NCBI RefSeq assembly: GCF_003269295.1
Contig: NZ_QLTT01000019.1
Location: 1-64,000, forward strand
Direction: 5' to 3'
Length of the DNA stretch: 64,000 nucleotides
DNA from: Lentzea atacamensis
GTDB lineage: Bacteria > Actinomycetota > Actinomycetes > Mycobacteriales > Pseudonocardiaceae
Positions 48,080-57,341 of the stretch are shown one piece after another. The first letter of the stretch is position 1. Every line of letters begins with the position of its first letter. Both the position numbers and the translations under genes were made by a program. The notes under the pieces are model-generated. The model made no database searches, was not told the DNA's origin, and worked only from the letters and a program-made list of their open reading frames with translations.

Positions 48080-50404
48080 ATGCGGGCGACCACCTTCAGC
48101 GAGTTTCTGCGCTTCTACCGGCGCCGGGCCGCACTGACCCAGGAGGATCTCGCCGCCCGCACCGGCCTGAGCGTGCGCACGCTGAGCGACCTCGAACGCG
48201 GCCGGGTGCAGACCCCGCAGGCGCAGACGGTCGGCCTGCTCGTCACCGGGCTGGGACTCGACGACACCGAGGCGAGCGAGTTCGTCGCGCTCGCCCGGTC
48301 GCCGGAAGCCACCCAGCCACGTCCGGAAAGGACGGACTGCGCGCCTCCGCCTGCCAAGGAGCTCACCGGGCGTGCGTCCGAGCAGGAAGAGCTCGCCGAG
48401 TGCATCGGTCGTGCGGCGGCGTCATCGGTGCTGGACGTCGTCGTCCTGCACGGACCGCCGGGCGTCGGCAAGACATCGCTCGCGATCGACTCGGCCCACC
48501 GGTTCGCGTGCTCGTTCACCGACGGCTGCCTCTACCTCGACCTCCGCGGTATGGACCCCGTCCCGCTCACGCCGGAACGCGCGGTGGAGAAAGTGCTGCG
48601 GGCGTTCGGCGTGCCGGACGCGCGGCTGCCGTCCGAGGCCGACGACCGCTTCCGCTTCTACCGGTCGATGCTGCGTGAGCGGACCGTTCTGCTGGTGCTC
48701 GACAACGCCGCGAACGAGGCCCAGGTCCGGCCGCTGCTCGCCGCCGGTCCCGGGTCGTTGGCGCTCGTGACCAGCCGCAACGTGCTGGTCGGCCTGGACT
48801 GCCGGTACCGCGTCGACCTCGGGCCGCTCGGCCACGAAGACGCCGTCGCCCTGCTCGCCGCGGCCGCGGGAGCCGACCGGGTCGGTGCGGATCAGGAGTC
48901 CGCCGCCCTGGTCGCGAGGCTGTGCGGGGGAGTGCCGCTGGCGCTCGCCATCGCGGGCCACCGGCTCACCGGCCGCACCACGTGGTCGTTGCGCCGCCTC
49001 GCCGAGCAGCTCTCCGACGAACGCGAACGCCTCGACGTGCTCGCGACCGAGCACGTCCAGGTGCGCACCGCCTTCGAGATGTCCTACCGCCAGCTCGCCC
49101 CGGAAGCCGCCGCGGTTTTCCGCAGACTCGCGCTGATCCACGGCCCGGACACGTCCGTCGCCGTTGCCGCTGTCGCCGCCGACATACCCGCCGCCGACGC
49201 GGAGACGTTGCTGGAGGAGCTCGTGGACGCGAGCCTCCTCAGACCGGACCTACCCGGCCGATACTCCTGCCACGACCTGATTCGCGACTACGCGCGCGAA
49301 CGCTTGCACAGCGACGAACCCGACGTCGACACGCATCGCCTGCGCACGCGCGATTGGCTGCTGACGACTGCGATGAAGGCCGCACAGTCGTTCCGTCCGG
49401 ACGACGAGGGCGCGTCCGACCTCGCGAGCGCGGACCGCTGGCTGTCCGACGAGCTGGCGAACTGGCGTGGCGCGTTCCGGGAGGCCGTCGCGGACGGCGC
49501 GCACGAGCAGGTGCTGGCGGTGGCGCAGTCGATGCACTGGTACTCGGACCATCGCGGCGTGGACGAACTCTGGGAGGAGGTCTACTCGGCAGGCGTCCAG
49601 GCCGCACGGGCGCTGCGCAAGCCGGAGGAGGAGGCGCAGCAGCTCAACTTCGTGTGCTGGGTCTACACCGCGCGCTTGATGAACCTGCAACGAGCCATGA
49701 AGACGCACGAAGAGGCTCTGCGCGTCGCCGAGGAGTGCGGCTCACTGGTGGAGATGGCGTGGGCGCACTACTACCGCTCAGGCATCGAGGGGCGCAGCAG
49801 CAACCACGCGGCGGGCGTGATTCACGCGAGGCGAGCCGCCGAGCTGTTCCGCGAGGGCGGGATGTCGTCCGGGGTGGTGTACGCCCTGTCGCTGGCGGGA
49901 GTGCAGCTGCAACGGCTGGGCCGCTTCGCCGAAGCCATCGAGACGCATCGGGCGTGCATCGCCGAGGTACGGGCGGCGCACGGCGAGCGCGGGGTGGCGA
50001 ACGAGAACGCCGCCCAGTTCCTGCTCCGGCTCGCCGACTGCCTGACCGCGGCCGGCGACCACGACGAGGCGCTGGCCGTGGTGGACGAGGCCGACGCGCT
50101 CGTCAAGGCGTCCCTGTCCGGCGTGCGGGCGATCGTGCGGCACACCCGCGGCATCGCGCTGAGCAACGCCGGACGGCTCGCCGAAGCCCGTGACGAGCTG
50201 GCCGCTGCCGCCGACGGCCTGGCCGACCCGGAGGCCAAGGTGTCGCTGCTGATCACGCTCGCGAACATCTGCGACCGCATGGGCGACCACGACGCGGCGA
50301 CCAGGCACCGCGTGCGCGCGCTCGCGGTGTCGGAGGGCTACGAGTCACCCGGCATGACCAAGCTGCAACGCGAGCTGACCGCGGCGCTGCGCCTGTCAGC
50401 GTAG
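48080..50404 (+). CDS. XRE/NB-ARC/TPR regulator-like STAND ATPase (copy 2)
   Basis: This 774-residue paralogue has the same order: FLRFYRRRAALTQEDLAART and SVRTLSDLERGRVQTPQAQT (helix-turn-helix), VVLHGPPGVGKTSLAIDSAH (P-loop), TVLLVLDNAANEAQVRPLLA (Walker B), CGGVPLALAIAGHRLTGR, a winged helix and TPR-like repeats. GAGGGTGAGGGA precedes ATG 48080. The TPR part is clearly diverged from copy 1, so the pair probably senses different partners. The 3' end overlaps the convergent SsgA-like gene by nine bases. Confidence 0.92.
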   Translation: MRATTFSEFLRFYRRRAALTQEDLAARTGLSVRTLSDLERGRVQTPQAQTVGLLVTGLGLDDTEASEFVALARSPEATQPRPERTDCAPPPAKELTGRASEQEELAECIGRAAASSVLDVVVLHGPPGVGKTSLAIDSAHRFACSFTDGCLYLDLRGMDPVPLTPERAVEKVLRAFGVPDARLPSEADDRFRFYRSMLRERTVLLVLDNAANEAQVRPLLAAGPGSLALVTSRNVLVGLDCRYRVDLGPLGHEDAVALLAAAAGADRVGADQESAALVARLCGGVPLALAIAGHRLTGRTTWSLRRLAEQLSDERERLDVLATEHVQVRTAFEMSYRQLAPEAAAVFRRLALIHGPDTSVAVAAVAADIPAADAETLLEELVDASLLRPDLPGRYSCHDLIRDYARERLHSDEPDVDTHRLRTRDWLLTTAMKAAQSFRPDDEGASDLASADRWLSDELANWRGAFREAVADGAHEQVLAVAQSMHWYSDHRGVDELWEEVYSAGVQAARALRKPEEEAQQLNFVCWVYTARLMNLQRAMKTHEEALRVAEECGSLVEMAWAHYYRSGIEGRSSNHAAGVIHARRAAELFREGGMSSGVVYALSLAGVQLQRLGRFAEAIETHRACIAEVRAAHGERGVANENAAQFLLRLADCLTAAGDHDEALAVVDEADALVKASLSGVRAIVRHTRGIALSNAGRLAEARDELAAAADGLADPEAKVSLLITLANICDRMGDHDAATRHRVRALAVSEGYESPGMTKLQRELTAALRLSA

Positions 50405-50779
50405 GACCATGCTCAGGAACGCGTCCGCGTCGAACCGCTCGCTACCGGGTGGCACGAGCCGGTAGCTGGCGTCGAGGAACTTCCGCAGCGTGCCCGTGGG
50501 CAGCCGGAACACCGTGACGTGCTTGTCGGAGACCAGCTCCAGCAACAGCGTGCGGCCGGTGTTGGGACGTACGCGCACGTCGCCGAGGCCCGCGGGCGCG
50601 GTCATGCCCTCGGCGAGCAGGTCCCTGCCCATGATCCAGGTCGCGACCGCGCCACCGGCGTGGAATCTCATCGTCACCGCGAACGGGTCGTCCGCCTGGT
50701 AGAGCAGCTCGGTCTCCACCGGGACGGTGCTGCCGTCCGGGCGGACGAAGTCGAAGACGGTGCGTGATGCGACCCGCAT
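50396..50779 (-). CDS. SsgA-like (SALP) sporulation/cell-division regulator
   Basis: This 127-residue protein begins MRVASRTVFDFVRPDGSTVP, followed by the family core ELLYQADDPFAVTMRFHAGG, TWIMGRDLLAEGMTAPAGLG and ELVSDKHVTVFRLPTGTLRK. SsgA-like proteins recruit or time FtsZ and peptidoglycan synthesis during sporulation-linked division in morphologically complex actinomycetes. Upstream in-frame codons would add a non-conserved leader, so ATG 50779 is chosen. This gene is the best lifestyle marker in the window. Confidence 0.93.
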   Translation of the reverse strand: MRVASRTVFDFVRPDGSTVPVETELLYQADDPFAVTMRFHAGGAVATWIMGRDLLAEGMTAPAGLGDVRVRPNTGRTLLLELVSDKHVTVFRLPTGTLRKFLDASYRLVPPGSERFDADAFLSMVLR

Positions 50780-50977
50780 CGGGACTCCCTGAGGTGTTCG
50801 CCGGTGTTCAGCAGTTCTCACGCAAAGGGAGCCGAATTGGTTCACCGTGACTTGTTGCCATTACCAATTCCCCGGCGTTCCCAACCGAGACGTGCCTGTG
50901 CGAACGGGCAGACCTGCGGAACTTCTGCCGGTTTTTCTGCATGGTCCTTCCCGGTCGACGCCGTTTTCCTGGATGGC

Positions 50978-53047
50978 ATGGTTGCACCGCTCCGCCCTGG
51001 CCTCGTCGACACCGTCGTGCGGCAGGCAGGCGGCGTGCTCGTGGGACGTGAGCGGGAGATCGCAGCCTTGACAGACGCGCTCAGCGGTGGTGCGCGATCG
51101 TGCGTGGTGCATGGTTCGACCGGAATGGGCAAGAGCGCGTTGTTGTCCGTCGCGTCGTCGATCGCGGTGCGCAGCGGAATGCGGCCGGTGCGCGGATTGC
51201 GTGCTTTGTCCGAGGCCGACCGGCACACGTTGCTGGTGGTGGACGACGTCGAGCGGCTCTCCGCCGAGGAGACCGAGCGGCTGGCGCGGTTCCGCGGCGC
51301 CGTGGTGCTCGCCGGGGACTTCGATCCCGAGGGCCTGGACCTCGTGGCGGACGCCGTGCGGGTGCCGTTGCGGCCCGTCGACGCGGGCGTGGTGGCCGAG
51401 ATGATCCGGCGCCGGTTCGACGTCGAGGCCTCTCCCGAGCTGACCGCGTTGTGCCTCGACCACTGCGGGGGCGCGCCGGGTGTGCTGAGCGACGTCCTCG
51501 ACCTCGTCGATCCCGGTGAGGTGTCGGCGAGGTCGTTGCGCGGGCTGCGGTTGCCGCGCCTGCTGCGGGCCGTGCGGCGGTACTGGCAGGTGCTGGACGG
51601 CGAGGCGGTGGCCGTCGCCCAGGCGCTCGCGGTGCTGGGCAGTGCACCGCTGGACCTGCTGTGCGAGGTCGCCGGAATGGAGTCCTGCGACACTCTCGCC
51701 GCCTTCGAGCGGCTCACGGACGCCCGGCTGGTGCTGAACGAGCCGATGCGGATCCACTCCCCGGCGTTGAGTCACGCGATCTGGCACGAGATGGCACCGG
51801 AGTCGCGCGAACGGTTGCACCGCGCGGCCGCGGAGGTGATGCACCGGAGATCGGATCCGGCGACCGCGGTGGCAGAGCATCTGGTGGCGTGCCCGCAACC
51901 CGTCGGGGAGCAGTGGGTCGCGCCGGTGTTGCGCACCGCCGCCCGGCTGCACCGGGCCGCCGGCCGGCCGGAGAGCGCGGTGCGGTGCCTGCGGGCGGCT
52001 CTGCGTGAACCGATGAGCGGGCAGGTCGTGGCGCAGGTGGCGATCGGGATGGCTGATCTTCATCTGCGGTGCGGGATCCCGCCTCGGGCGGACGAGCTTT
52101 CCCGGTGCTGGCAACGGCTGACCGCGGTGGGGAACCCGGACGGCGCGCTGGACCGGCTCGCGGCGGTGGTGCTGGACTGGCAGTGCGACGAGGACGTCCT
52201 CGGTGTACCCGCTGGTGACGAAGGACCGCCGGTGTCGTTCCGTGCTCTCGCGATGGCCATGAGTCCGTTGAGCGAGCGCGAGGTCATCGGTGACTCTTCG
52301 GTGGCTGCGGCATTGCGCGCGTTCTGGTCGGGGCAAGGGGCCGAGCGGGTGCTCGGCGATCTGCCGGAGTTCGCGATGCCGCCGCTCGTCCTCGCGGGGC
52401 TGGGGCTGCTGCGCGGTGGCTCCGAACACGTCCTGCTGGATCTCGCGCCGGGAGACCGGCTCGTCGGTGCGGAGAACGACTGGCTGGTCGCGCTGCAGAT
52501 GTGGGCGCACCGGGCGAACGGTGACCACGCCGAGGTGTTCCGGCTCATGCACGAGCTGGCGGAGCGCGTTTCTCCCGCGCGGGGCTGTGCGGCACTGGCG
52601 GCGGCGGCGTTCGTCGCGTCCTGTGTGGACACCGGCCGGTTCTGCGAAGCGCGGGAGATGCTGGTGCGGCTCGGTTACACCGGCACGCTGTCACCGGCGT
52701 GGGTGTGCACCCTGTTGTTGCGGCACAGGGCGCGCATGCACCTCGCTCTCGGTGCGCCGCGGGCCGCGCTGGCCGACGCCGAGCGTGCGGGGGCGGCCGA
52801 GATCGCGAGCGTGGCGCGAGCCGCGCTGACGGAGCGGCCCGCGCCGGTGCGCGGCGGTGCGTGGGGAAAGCTCACGCCGCACGAGGCGCGCATCGTGGAG
52901 CTGGCGCTGGACGGGGAGACGAACCGGGAGATCGCCCTGCGGTTCAACGTCACCCAACGGACCGTGGAGCTGCACCTGACCCGCGTCTACCGCAAGGCAG
53001 GGATCAGCAGGCGGGTGCAGCTCTCCTCCGTCTTCGGTCCCGCCTGA
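50978..53047 (+). CDS. LuxR-family regulator with ATPase domain (LAL-type)
   Basis: This 689-residue protein has an N-terminal AAA/STAND domain (LVGREREIAALTDALSGGAR, SCVVHGSTGMGKSALLSVAS P-loop, TLLVVDDVERLSAEET Walker B) and a long helical middle. The C-terminal LuxR helix-turn-helix reads LTPHEARIVELALDGETNRE, then FNVTQRTVELHLTRVYRKAG. This architecture matches LAL activators of actinomycete gene clusters, although the size is below the usual 900. ATG 50978 is chosen because VGREREIA follows shortly after; the ribosome site is poor, and earlier in-frame starts exist. It is divergent from the SsgA-like gene. Confidence 0.88.
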   Translation: MVAPLRPGLVDTVVRQAGGVLVGREREIAALTDALSGGARSCVVHGSTGMGKSALLSVASSIAVRSGMRPVRGLRALSEADRHTLLVVDDVERLSAEETERLARFRGAVVLAGDFDPEGLDLVADAVRVPLRPVDAGVVAEMIRRRFDVEASPELTALCLDHCGGAPGVLSDVLDLVDPGEVSARSLRGLRLPRLLRAVRRYWQVLDGEAVAVAQALAVLGSAPLDLLCEVAGMESCDTLAAFERLTDARLVLNEPMRIHSPALSHAIWHEMAPESRERLHRAAAEVMHRRSDPATAVAEHLVACPQPVGEQWVAPVLRTAARLHRAAGRPESAVRCLRAALREPMSGQVVAQVAIGMADLHLRCGIPPRADELSRCWQRLTAVGNPDGALDRLAAVVLDWQCDEDVLGVPAGDEGPPVSFRALAMAMSPLSEREVIGDSSVAAALRAFWSGQGAERVLGDLPEFAMPPLVLAGLGLLRGGSEHVLLDLAPGDRLVGAENDWLVALQMWAHRANGDHAEVFRLMHELAERVSPARGCAALAAAAFVASCVDTGRFCEAREMLVRLGYTGTLSPAWVCTLLLRHRARMHLALGAPRAALADAERAGAAEIASVARAALTERPAPVRGGAWGKLTPHEARIVELALDGETNREIALRFNVTQRTVELHLTRVYRKAGISRRVQLSSVFGPA

Positions 53048-53048
53048 G

Positions 53049-53609
53049 CTACAGCAGACCGGAGCGGATCGCCCACGCCACGGCGTGCACCCGGTTGCGC
53101 AGCCCGAACCGGTCCAGCAGCTGGTGCAGCGCGTACTTCACGGTCCGCTCCGAGCAGAACAGCCGGGCGGCGACCTCCGCGATCGTCGCGCCGTCGGCCA
53201 GCAACCGCAGCAGCTGCAGGTCGCGGTCGTTGAGCACCGGCGACCGTTCCTGCACCGCCTGCCCGCCGATGAGGAGCCTGATGAGGCGTTCGGCGTTGAC
53301 GTCCGCACGCCGCAACGGGACCGCCAGGCCGGCCTGCGCGGCGATCGACGGGGTGAGGTCGTGCACCCGTGCCGCGATCACCACGATCCGCGACGAGCCG
53401 GTGGCCCGCAGCCGTGCCGCCTGCTGCGCGCACAGCTCGTTGACTATGGCGAGCAAGACGTGCGCGTCCGTACGATCCTGCACCACGCGCACGCGAGGTG
53501 AGTTCTTCAGCAGGTGCGTCACACCGGCCGCACTGATCAGGTCGCGGGACTCCACCGCGACGCGCACCGGTTCGATTCCGGAGTCCACGGTCGCCAGGGC
53601 ACTACTCAT
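53049..53609 (-). CDS. LuxR-type regulator with degenerate receiver-like domain
   Basis: This 186-residue protein has a C-terminal LuxR helix-turn-helix (VLNDRDLQLLRLLADGATIA, EVAARLFCSERTVKYALHQL). The N-terminal half (EPVRVAVESRDLISAAGVTH) has the size of a receiver but lacks the phosphoacceptor Asp and the paired acidic residues. It is probably not a phosphorylation-controlled response regulator. It is convergent with the LAL-type gene (one base between stops) and 19 bases after the MaoC-like gene. The target is unknown. Confidence 0.87.
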   Translation of the reverse strand: MSSALATVDSGIEPVRVAVESRDLISAAGVTHLLKNSPRVRVVQDRTDAHVLLAIVNELCAQQAARLRATGSSRIVVIAARVHDLTPSIAAQAGLAVPLRRADVNAERLIRLLIGGQAVQERSPVLNDRDLQLLRLLADGATIAEVAARLFCSERTVKYALHQLLDRFGLRNRVHAVAWAIRSGLL

Positions 53610-53628
53610 GGTGCGATCGTGCTGACTT

Positions 53629-54354
53629 TCAGCTGCTGTCCACTTCGGAAAACCGAACCGACCCGACGAGCACCTGCCGGTCGCCGGCCGAGGTGCGGAA
53701 CTCGCCGGTCGCCCAGTGCTCGATCCTGAGCTCGTCGCCTGGGAGCACCGGGGCGGTGAACCGGGCGTGCAACTCGGTGAAGTTCCTGCCGCGCACGGTG
53801 ATTCCGAGGGTGCACACGCCATGCAGGATCGGCTTCGGGAACCCCGCCCTCCGCGCGAACTCGGGGTCGTGGTGCATCGGGTTCACGTCACCGGTCTCGC
53901 AGTAGCGCAACGCCTGGTTCGTCGACGTCCGGAAGTAACTGACCTCCGGCTCGGTGTCCGGAACGCCGAACTCGCGTGTCTCACCGCGCTCGCCGCCGAA
54001 ACCGCCTTCGCCCTTGACGAAGCACGACGAGCGCGTCGAGGCGTACCCCGACTCCCAGGTGCTGACGACCAGCGCTCCCGAACCCTTGTCGTAGATGCCG
54101 GTGACGGTCTTGGTGACGATCGTGGAGCCGTGCGCCGGGAGCGGCCGGTGCAGCCACAGCGACTGCTCGGCGTGCAGGACCTGGGTCATGTCCGCGCCGG
54201 TCAGGCCCAGCTGCGGGCCGCCGTGCTGCAGCAACGGGATGGCGAACGCCGGGGAGTAGCCGCCCGTCGCCGACGCGTACACCCCGGCGTCGTCGGCCGA
54301 CCAGGTGCGGACCTGTCGCTCGACGACGCCGAGGATGTTGTGGTTGAGCACCAC
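53629..54354 (-). CDS. MaoC-like hydratase (R-specific enoyl-CoA hydratase 2 type)
   Basis: This 241-residue protein is a double hot-dog enzyme. The first half resembles the non-catalytic domain (NILGVVERQVRTWSADDAGV, YASATGGYSP). The second carries the hydratase-2 motif YCETGDVNPMHHDPEFARRA with the Asp/His dyad. It probably hydrates trans-2-enoyl-CoA to (R)-3-hydroxyacyl-CoA. It follows two acyl-CoA dehydrogenase genes with 12 bases between coding regions, so it is the third step of a small acyl-CoA catabolic operon. It starts at GTG 54354 behind a weak GGGG. Confidence 0.88.
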   Translation of the reverse strand: MVLNHNILGVVERQVRTWSADDAGVYASATGGYSPAFAIPLLQHGGPQLGLTGADMTQVLHAEQSLWLHRPLPAHGSTIVTKTVTGIYDKGSGALVVSTWESGYASTRSSCFVKGEGGFGGERGETREFGVPDTEPEVSYFRTSTNQALRYCETGDVNPMHHDPEFARRAGFPKPILHGVCTLGITVRGRNFTELHARFTAPVLPGDELRIEHWATGEFRTSAGDRQVLVGSVRFSEVDSS

Positions 54355-54366
54355 CCCAAGATAGAG

Positions 54367-55536
54367 CTAACCGAGCGTTCCCCGGATGTTCGCGTGACCC
54401 TTGAGGAGATTCCGGGCGATCGTGCGGCGCTGGATCTCGTCGGTGCCCTCGTAGATCCGCAGCAGCCGCAGCTCGCGGTACCAGCGCTCGATCGGCAGCT
54501 CACGGGTGTAGCCCATGCCGCCGTGGATCTGCAGGACGCGGTCGACGATCTCGTTGGCCTTGATGCCGCCGTAGAGCTTCGCGATGGACTGCGCCTGCCG
54601 CGAGTCCTGCTTCTGGTCGACGAGCCACGCGGCGTGCAGCACGAGCCAGCGCAGTGCCTCGATCTCGACCGCGGAGTCCGCGATCATCCACTGGATCGCC
54701 TGGTACTCGGCGATGGGCTGGCCGAACGTGACGCGGTTCTTGGCCTGCTCGATCGCCATCTCGACGAGGCGCTCGACGCTGCCGAGCGCGCGGGCGGGCA
54801 GCAGGTAGCGGCCCTGACCGATCCACTGCATCGCGAGGTGGAAGCCCTTGCCGACCTCGCCGAGGACGTTCTCCTCGGGCACGCGGACGTTGTCGAACAC
54901 GAGCGCCGCCGGACCCCACTGGCCCATGGTCGGGATGGGCTCGGACTTCCAGCCCATGTCGCGGTCGACGAGGAAGCACGTGACGCCGCCGTCGGCGCCC
55001 TTCTCCTTGTCCGTCACGGCGAAGACCATCACGAAGTCGGCCTCGTTGCCCTGCGTGATGAACGTCTTCTCGCCGTTGATGACCCACTCGTTGCCGTCCT
55101 TCACGGCGGACGTGCGGATGGCCTTGGCGTCACTGCCCGCGCCGGGCTCGGTGATCGCGAAGCACGACACGCGTTCGCCGGAGATCGTCGGCAGCAGGTA
55201 GCGCTGCTTCTGCTCCTCGTTGCCGTGGAACAGGATGTTGTCCGCGTAGCCGCCGAACCGGAACGGGACGAAGCTGCGGCCGAGTTCCGCCTCGATGAGC
55301 GCGGTCATCATCGCGCCGAGGCCCATGCCGCCGTACTCCTGCGGCGTGAGGACGCCGAAGAACCCGGCCTGCTTGGCCTTGTCCTGCAACGCCTTCAGCT
55401 CGTCCTTGGGCAGGCCCGGCTGGCCGGCGCGTTCCCGGCGCAGCACCTCCGGCTCCAGCGGGATGATCTCCTTGCGCACGAAGGTCCGCACCCAGTCGCG
55501 GATCTCCTTCTGCTCGGCGTCGAGCGTGAAGTCCAT
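54367..55536 (-). CDS. Acyl-CoA dehydrogenase (copy 1)
   Basis: This 389-residue FAD enzyme has FTLDAEQKEIRDWVRTFVRK, CFAITEPGAGSDAKAIRTSA (FAD and substrate contact), FGQPIAEYQAIQWMIADSAV, LQIHGGMGYTRELPIERWYR and RLLRIYEGTDEIQRRTIARN. The EGT motif Glu is not at the position of medium-chain enzymes' base alone, so chain length cannot be inferred. It performs the first oxidation of acyl-CoA. It is separated from the upstream copy by 10 bases and from the MaoC-like gene by 12, giving one operon under the divergent TetR gene. Confidence 0.94.
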   Translation of the reverse strand: MDFTLDAEQKEIRDWVRTFVRKEIIPLEPEVLRRERAGQPGLPKDELKALQDKAKQAGFFGVLTPQEYGGMGLGAMMTALIEAELGRSFVPFRFGGYADNILFHGNEEQKQRYLLPTISGERVSCFAITEPGAGSDAKAIRTSAVKDGNEWVINGEKTFITQGNEADFVMVFAVTDKEKGADGGVTCFLVDRDMGWKSEPIPTMGQWGPAALVFDNVRVPEENVLGEVGKGFHLAMQWIGQGRYLLPARALGSVERLVEMAIEQAKNRVTFGQPIAEYQAIQWMIADSAVEIEALRWLVLHAAWLVDQKQDSRQAQSIAKLYGGIKANEIVDRVLQIHGGMGYTRELPIERWYRELRLLRIYEGTDEIQRRTIARNLLKGHANIRGTLG

Positions 55537-55546
55537 TTCTTTCCCT

Positions 55547-56692
55547 TCAGACGAACGCGTTGATGCCCGTCAGCGCTCGGCCGATGAGCAGTTTCTGGAT
55601 CTGGCTGGTGCCCTCGTAGAGGGTGGTGACACGGGCGTCCCGGAGGTACTTGCCCACCGGGTACTCGTCGATGTAGCCGTAGCCGCCGAAGACCTGGACG
55701 GCGTTGTTGGCGACCTTGACCGCTGCTTCGCTGGCGTAGAGCTTGGCCATGGAGGCTTCGGTGCTGAACGGCAGATTTCGGTCAGCGAGGTCGGCCACTC
55801 GCCACGTCAGGAGCCTCGCGGCATCGGTTTCCACGGCCATGTCGGCCAGGAGCTCCTGGACGAGCTGGAAGCCCGCGATGGGCTTGCCGAACTGCTCACG
55901 TTCCTTGGCGTAGCCGAGCGCGGCTTCGAGTGCTCCTCTGGCCGCGCCCACGCAGCCCGCCGCGACGGACATGCGGCCCTTGTCGAGCGCGCCCATCGCG
56001 AGCTTGAAGCCTTCCTCGCTGAGCAGGGCGTCGTGCGGGACCTCGACGTCGTCGAGGGTGATCTCGGCGGTGGCCTGGCCGCGCATGCCGAGCTTGCCCT
56101 TGATCTCGGTGGCGGTGAAACCGTGCGTGTCCGTCGGTATGAGGAAGGCGCTGATGCCCTTCGGACCGGGGCCGCCTGTGCGGGCGAAGACGAGCGCGAC
56201 GTCCGCCCACGTGCCGTTGGTGATGAAGACCTTGCGGCCGTTGAGGACCCAGCCGTTGTCCGTCCGGGTGGCCTTGGTGGTGAGGCTGCCGGCGTCGCTG
56301 CCGGTGCCGGGTTCGGTGAGCGCGAAACAGCCGATCTCCGTGCCCGCGGTGAGGCCGGGCAGCCAGCGCTGCTTCTGCTCTTCGGTGCCGTGCTTCGCGA
56401 TCGACTTCGCGACCAGGCCCAGTGACACCGAGATGATGCCCCGGACGGCGCTGTCACCGCGGGCGACCTCTTCCAGGACCAGGCAGTACGCGAGGTTGTC
56501 TCCGCCGGACCCGCCGTGCTTCTCGTCGATGCCGAGCCCGAGGAACCCGACCTCGCCGAGCGCCGGAACCAGGTCCCTGTCGATCGCCTCCTCCCGGTCC
56601 CAGCGTGCCGCGTGGGGGACGATGCGCTCGTCAGTGAAGCGCCGCGCCAGCTCCCTGAGCTGGCGGTGTTCGTCCGAAAGCGTCAAGTCCAC
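55547..56692 (-). CDS. Acyl-CoA dehydrogenase (copy 2)
   Basis: This 381-residue FAD enzyme has LTLSDEHRQLRELARRFTDE, CFALTEPGTGSDAGSLTTKA, GRKVFITNGTWADVALVFAR, FGKPIAGFQLVQELLADMAV, VQVFGGYGYIDEYPVGKYLR and TLYEGTSQIQKLLIGRAL, where the Glu before GTS is the likely catalytic base. It is the first gene of the operon. A 23-base operator lies 12-35 bases before its start and extends to five bases before the TetR start, so repression by TetR is probable. Confidence 0.95.
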   Translation of the reverse strand: MDLTLSDEHRQLRELARRFTDERIVPHAARWDREEAIDRDLVPALGEVGFLGLGIDEKHGGSGGDNLAYCLVLEEVARGDSAVRGIISVSLGLVAKSIAKHGTEEQKQRWLPGLTAGTEIGCFALTEPGTGSDAGSLTTKATRTDNGWVLNGRKVFITNGTWADVALVFARTGGPGPKGISAFLIPTDTHGFTATEIKGKLGMRGQATAEITLDDVEVPHDALLSEEGFKLAMGALDKGRMSVAAGCVGAARGALEAALGYAKEREQFGKPIAGFQLVQELLADMAVETDAARLLTWRVADLADRNLPFSTEASMAKLYASEAAVKVANNAVQVFGGYGYIDEYPVGKYLRDARVTTLYEGTSQIQKLLIGRALTGINAFV

Positions 56693-56704
56693 GGGTCCTC
56701 CCGA

Positions 56705-56727
56705 TTAACCGAACAGTGTTAGGTTAA
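56705..56727. promoter_or_regulatory. 23-base near-perfect palindrome, TetR operator
   Basis: TTAACC...GGTTAA outer arms and AACA/TGTT inner arms form a 23-base inverted repeat around a central G, with one mismatch pair. It fills most of the 40-base gap between the divergent acyl-CoA dehydrogenase and TetR start codons, an ideal place to repress both. Confidence 0.85.
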
Positions 56728-56732
56728 CCCAC

Positions 56733-57332
56733 ATGCCCCGGCCGAGCACCCCTCTGCTGAGCCCCGATCGCATCAGGTCGGTGGCTCTGGCCATCATCGA
56801 CCGCGACGGCCTCGACGGCCTCTCGATGCGCAAGCTGGCCGCCGAGCTGGGCGTGCAGGCGGCGTCGCTGTACGGCCACGTCCGCACCAAGGACCAGCTC
56901 CTGAACGACGTCGCCTCGTCGATCCTGTCGTCGGTCGACGTCTCCGGCTTCTCCGTCGACTGGCGGGAGGGCCTGCTCCGGTGTGCGCGGTCCTACCGTG
57001 CGGCGCTGTCATCGCACCCGAACATCGTCCCGTTCCTCGCCTACGGCCCAGCTGGCCGTGACGAGTCGTTGCAGCGGCTGGACATCCTGCACGGCGCACT
57101 GGTCGACGCCGGCTGGTCGCGCCGCGAGGCCACGATGATCGCCGCCGGGCTCATGTACATCGTGTTCGGCTCGGCCCTGAGCTCGTTCTCGAGCGGCTTC
57201 TCCTCCGATCCGGCGGACTACACCGGCCGCTACCCGCACCTCGACCGCGCCCACCTGCTGCCGGGCGTCGCACGTGAGCTGGACCGCGACAGCTTCGAAC
57301 TGGCGCTCGCGGCGTTCGTCCGGGGCCTTTAG
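56733..57332 (+). CDS. TetR-family repressor
   Basis: This 199-residue protein has an N-terminal helix-turn-helix (RIRSVALAIIDRDGLDGLSM, RKLAAELGVQAASLYGHVRT, KDQLLNDVASSIL) and a TetR C-terminal ligand domain. It probably represses itself and the divergent acyl-CoA dehydrogenase/MaoC operon through the palindrome overlapping its promoter. An acyl-CoA is a reasonable effector by context. The LigD-type polymerase gene starts nine bases after its stop but is functionally unrelated. Confidence 0.93.
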   Translation: MPRPSTPLLSPDRIRSVALAIIDRDGLDGLSMRKLAAELGVQAASLYGHVRTKDQLLNDVASSILSSVDVSGFSVDWREGLLRCARSYRAALSSHPNIVPFLAYGPAGRDESLQRLDILHGALVDAGWSRREATMIAAGLMYIVFGSALSSFSSGFSSDPADYTGRYPHLDRAHLLPGVARELDRDSFELALAAFVRGL

Positions 57333-57341
57333 TGTTCTGGC

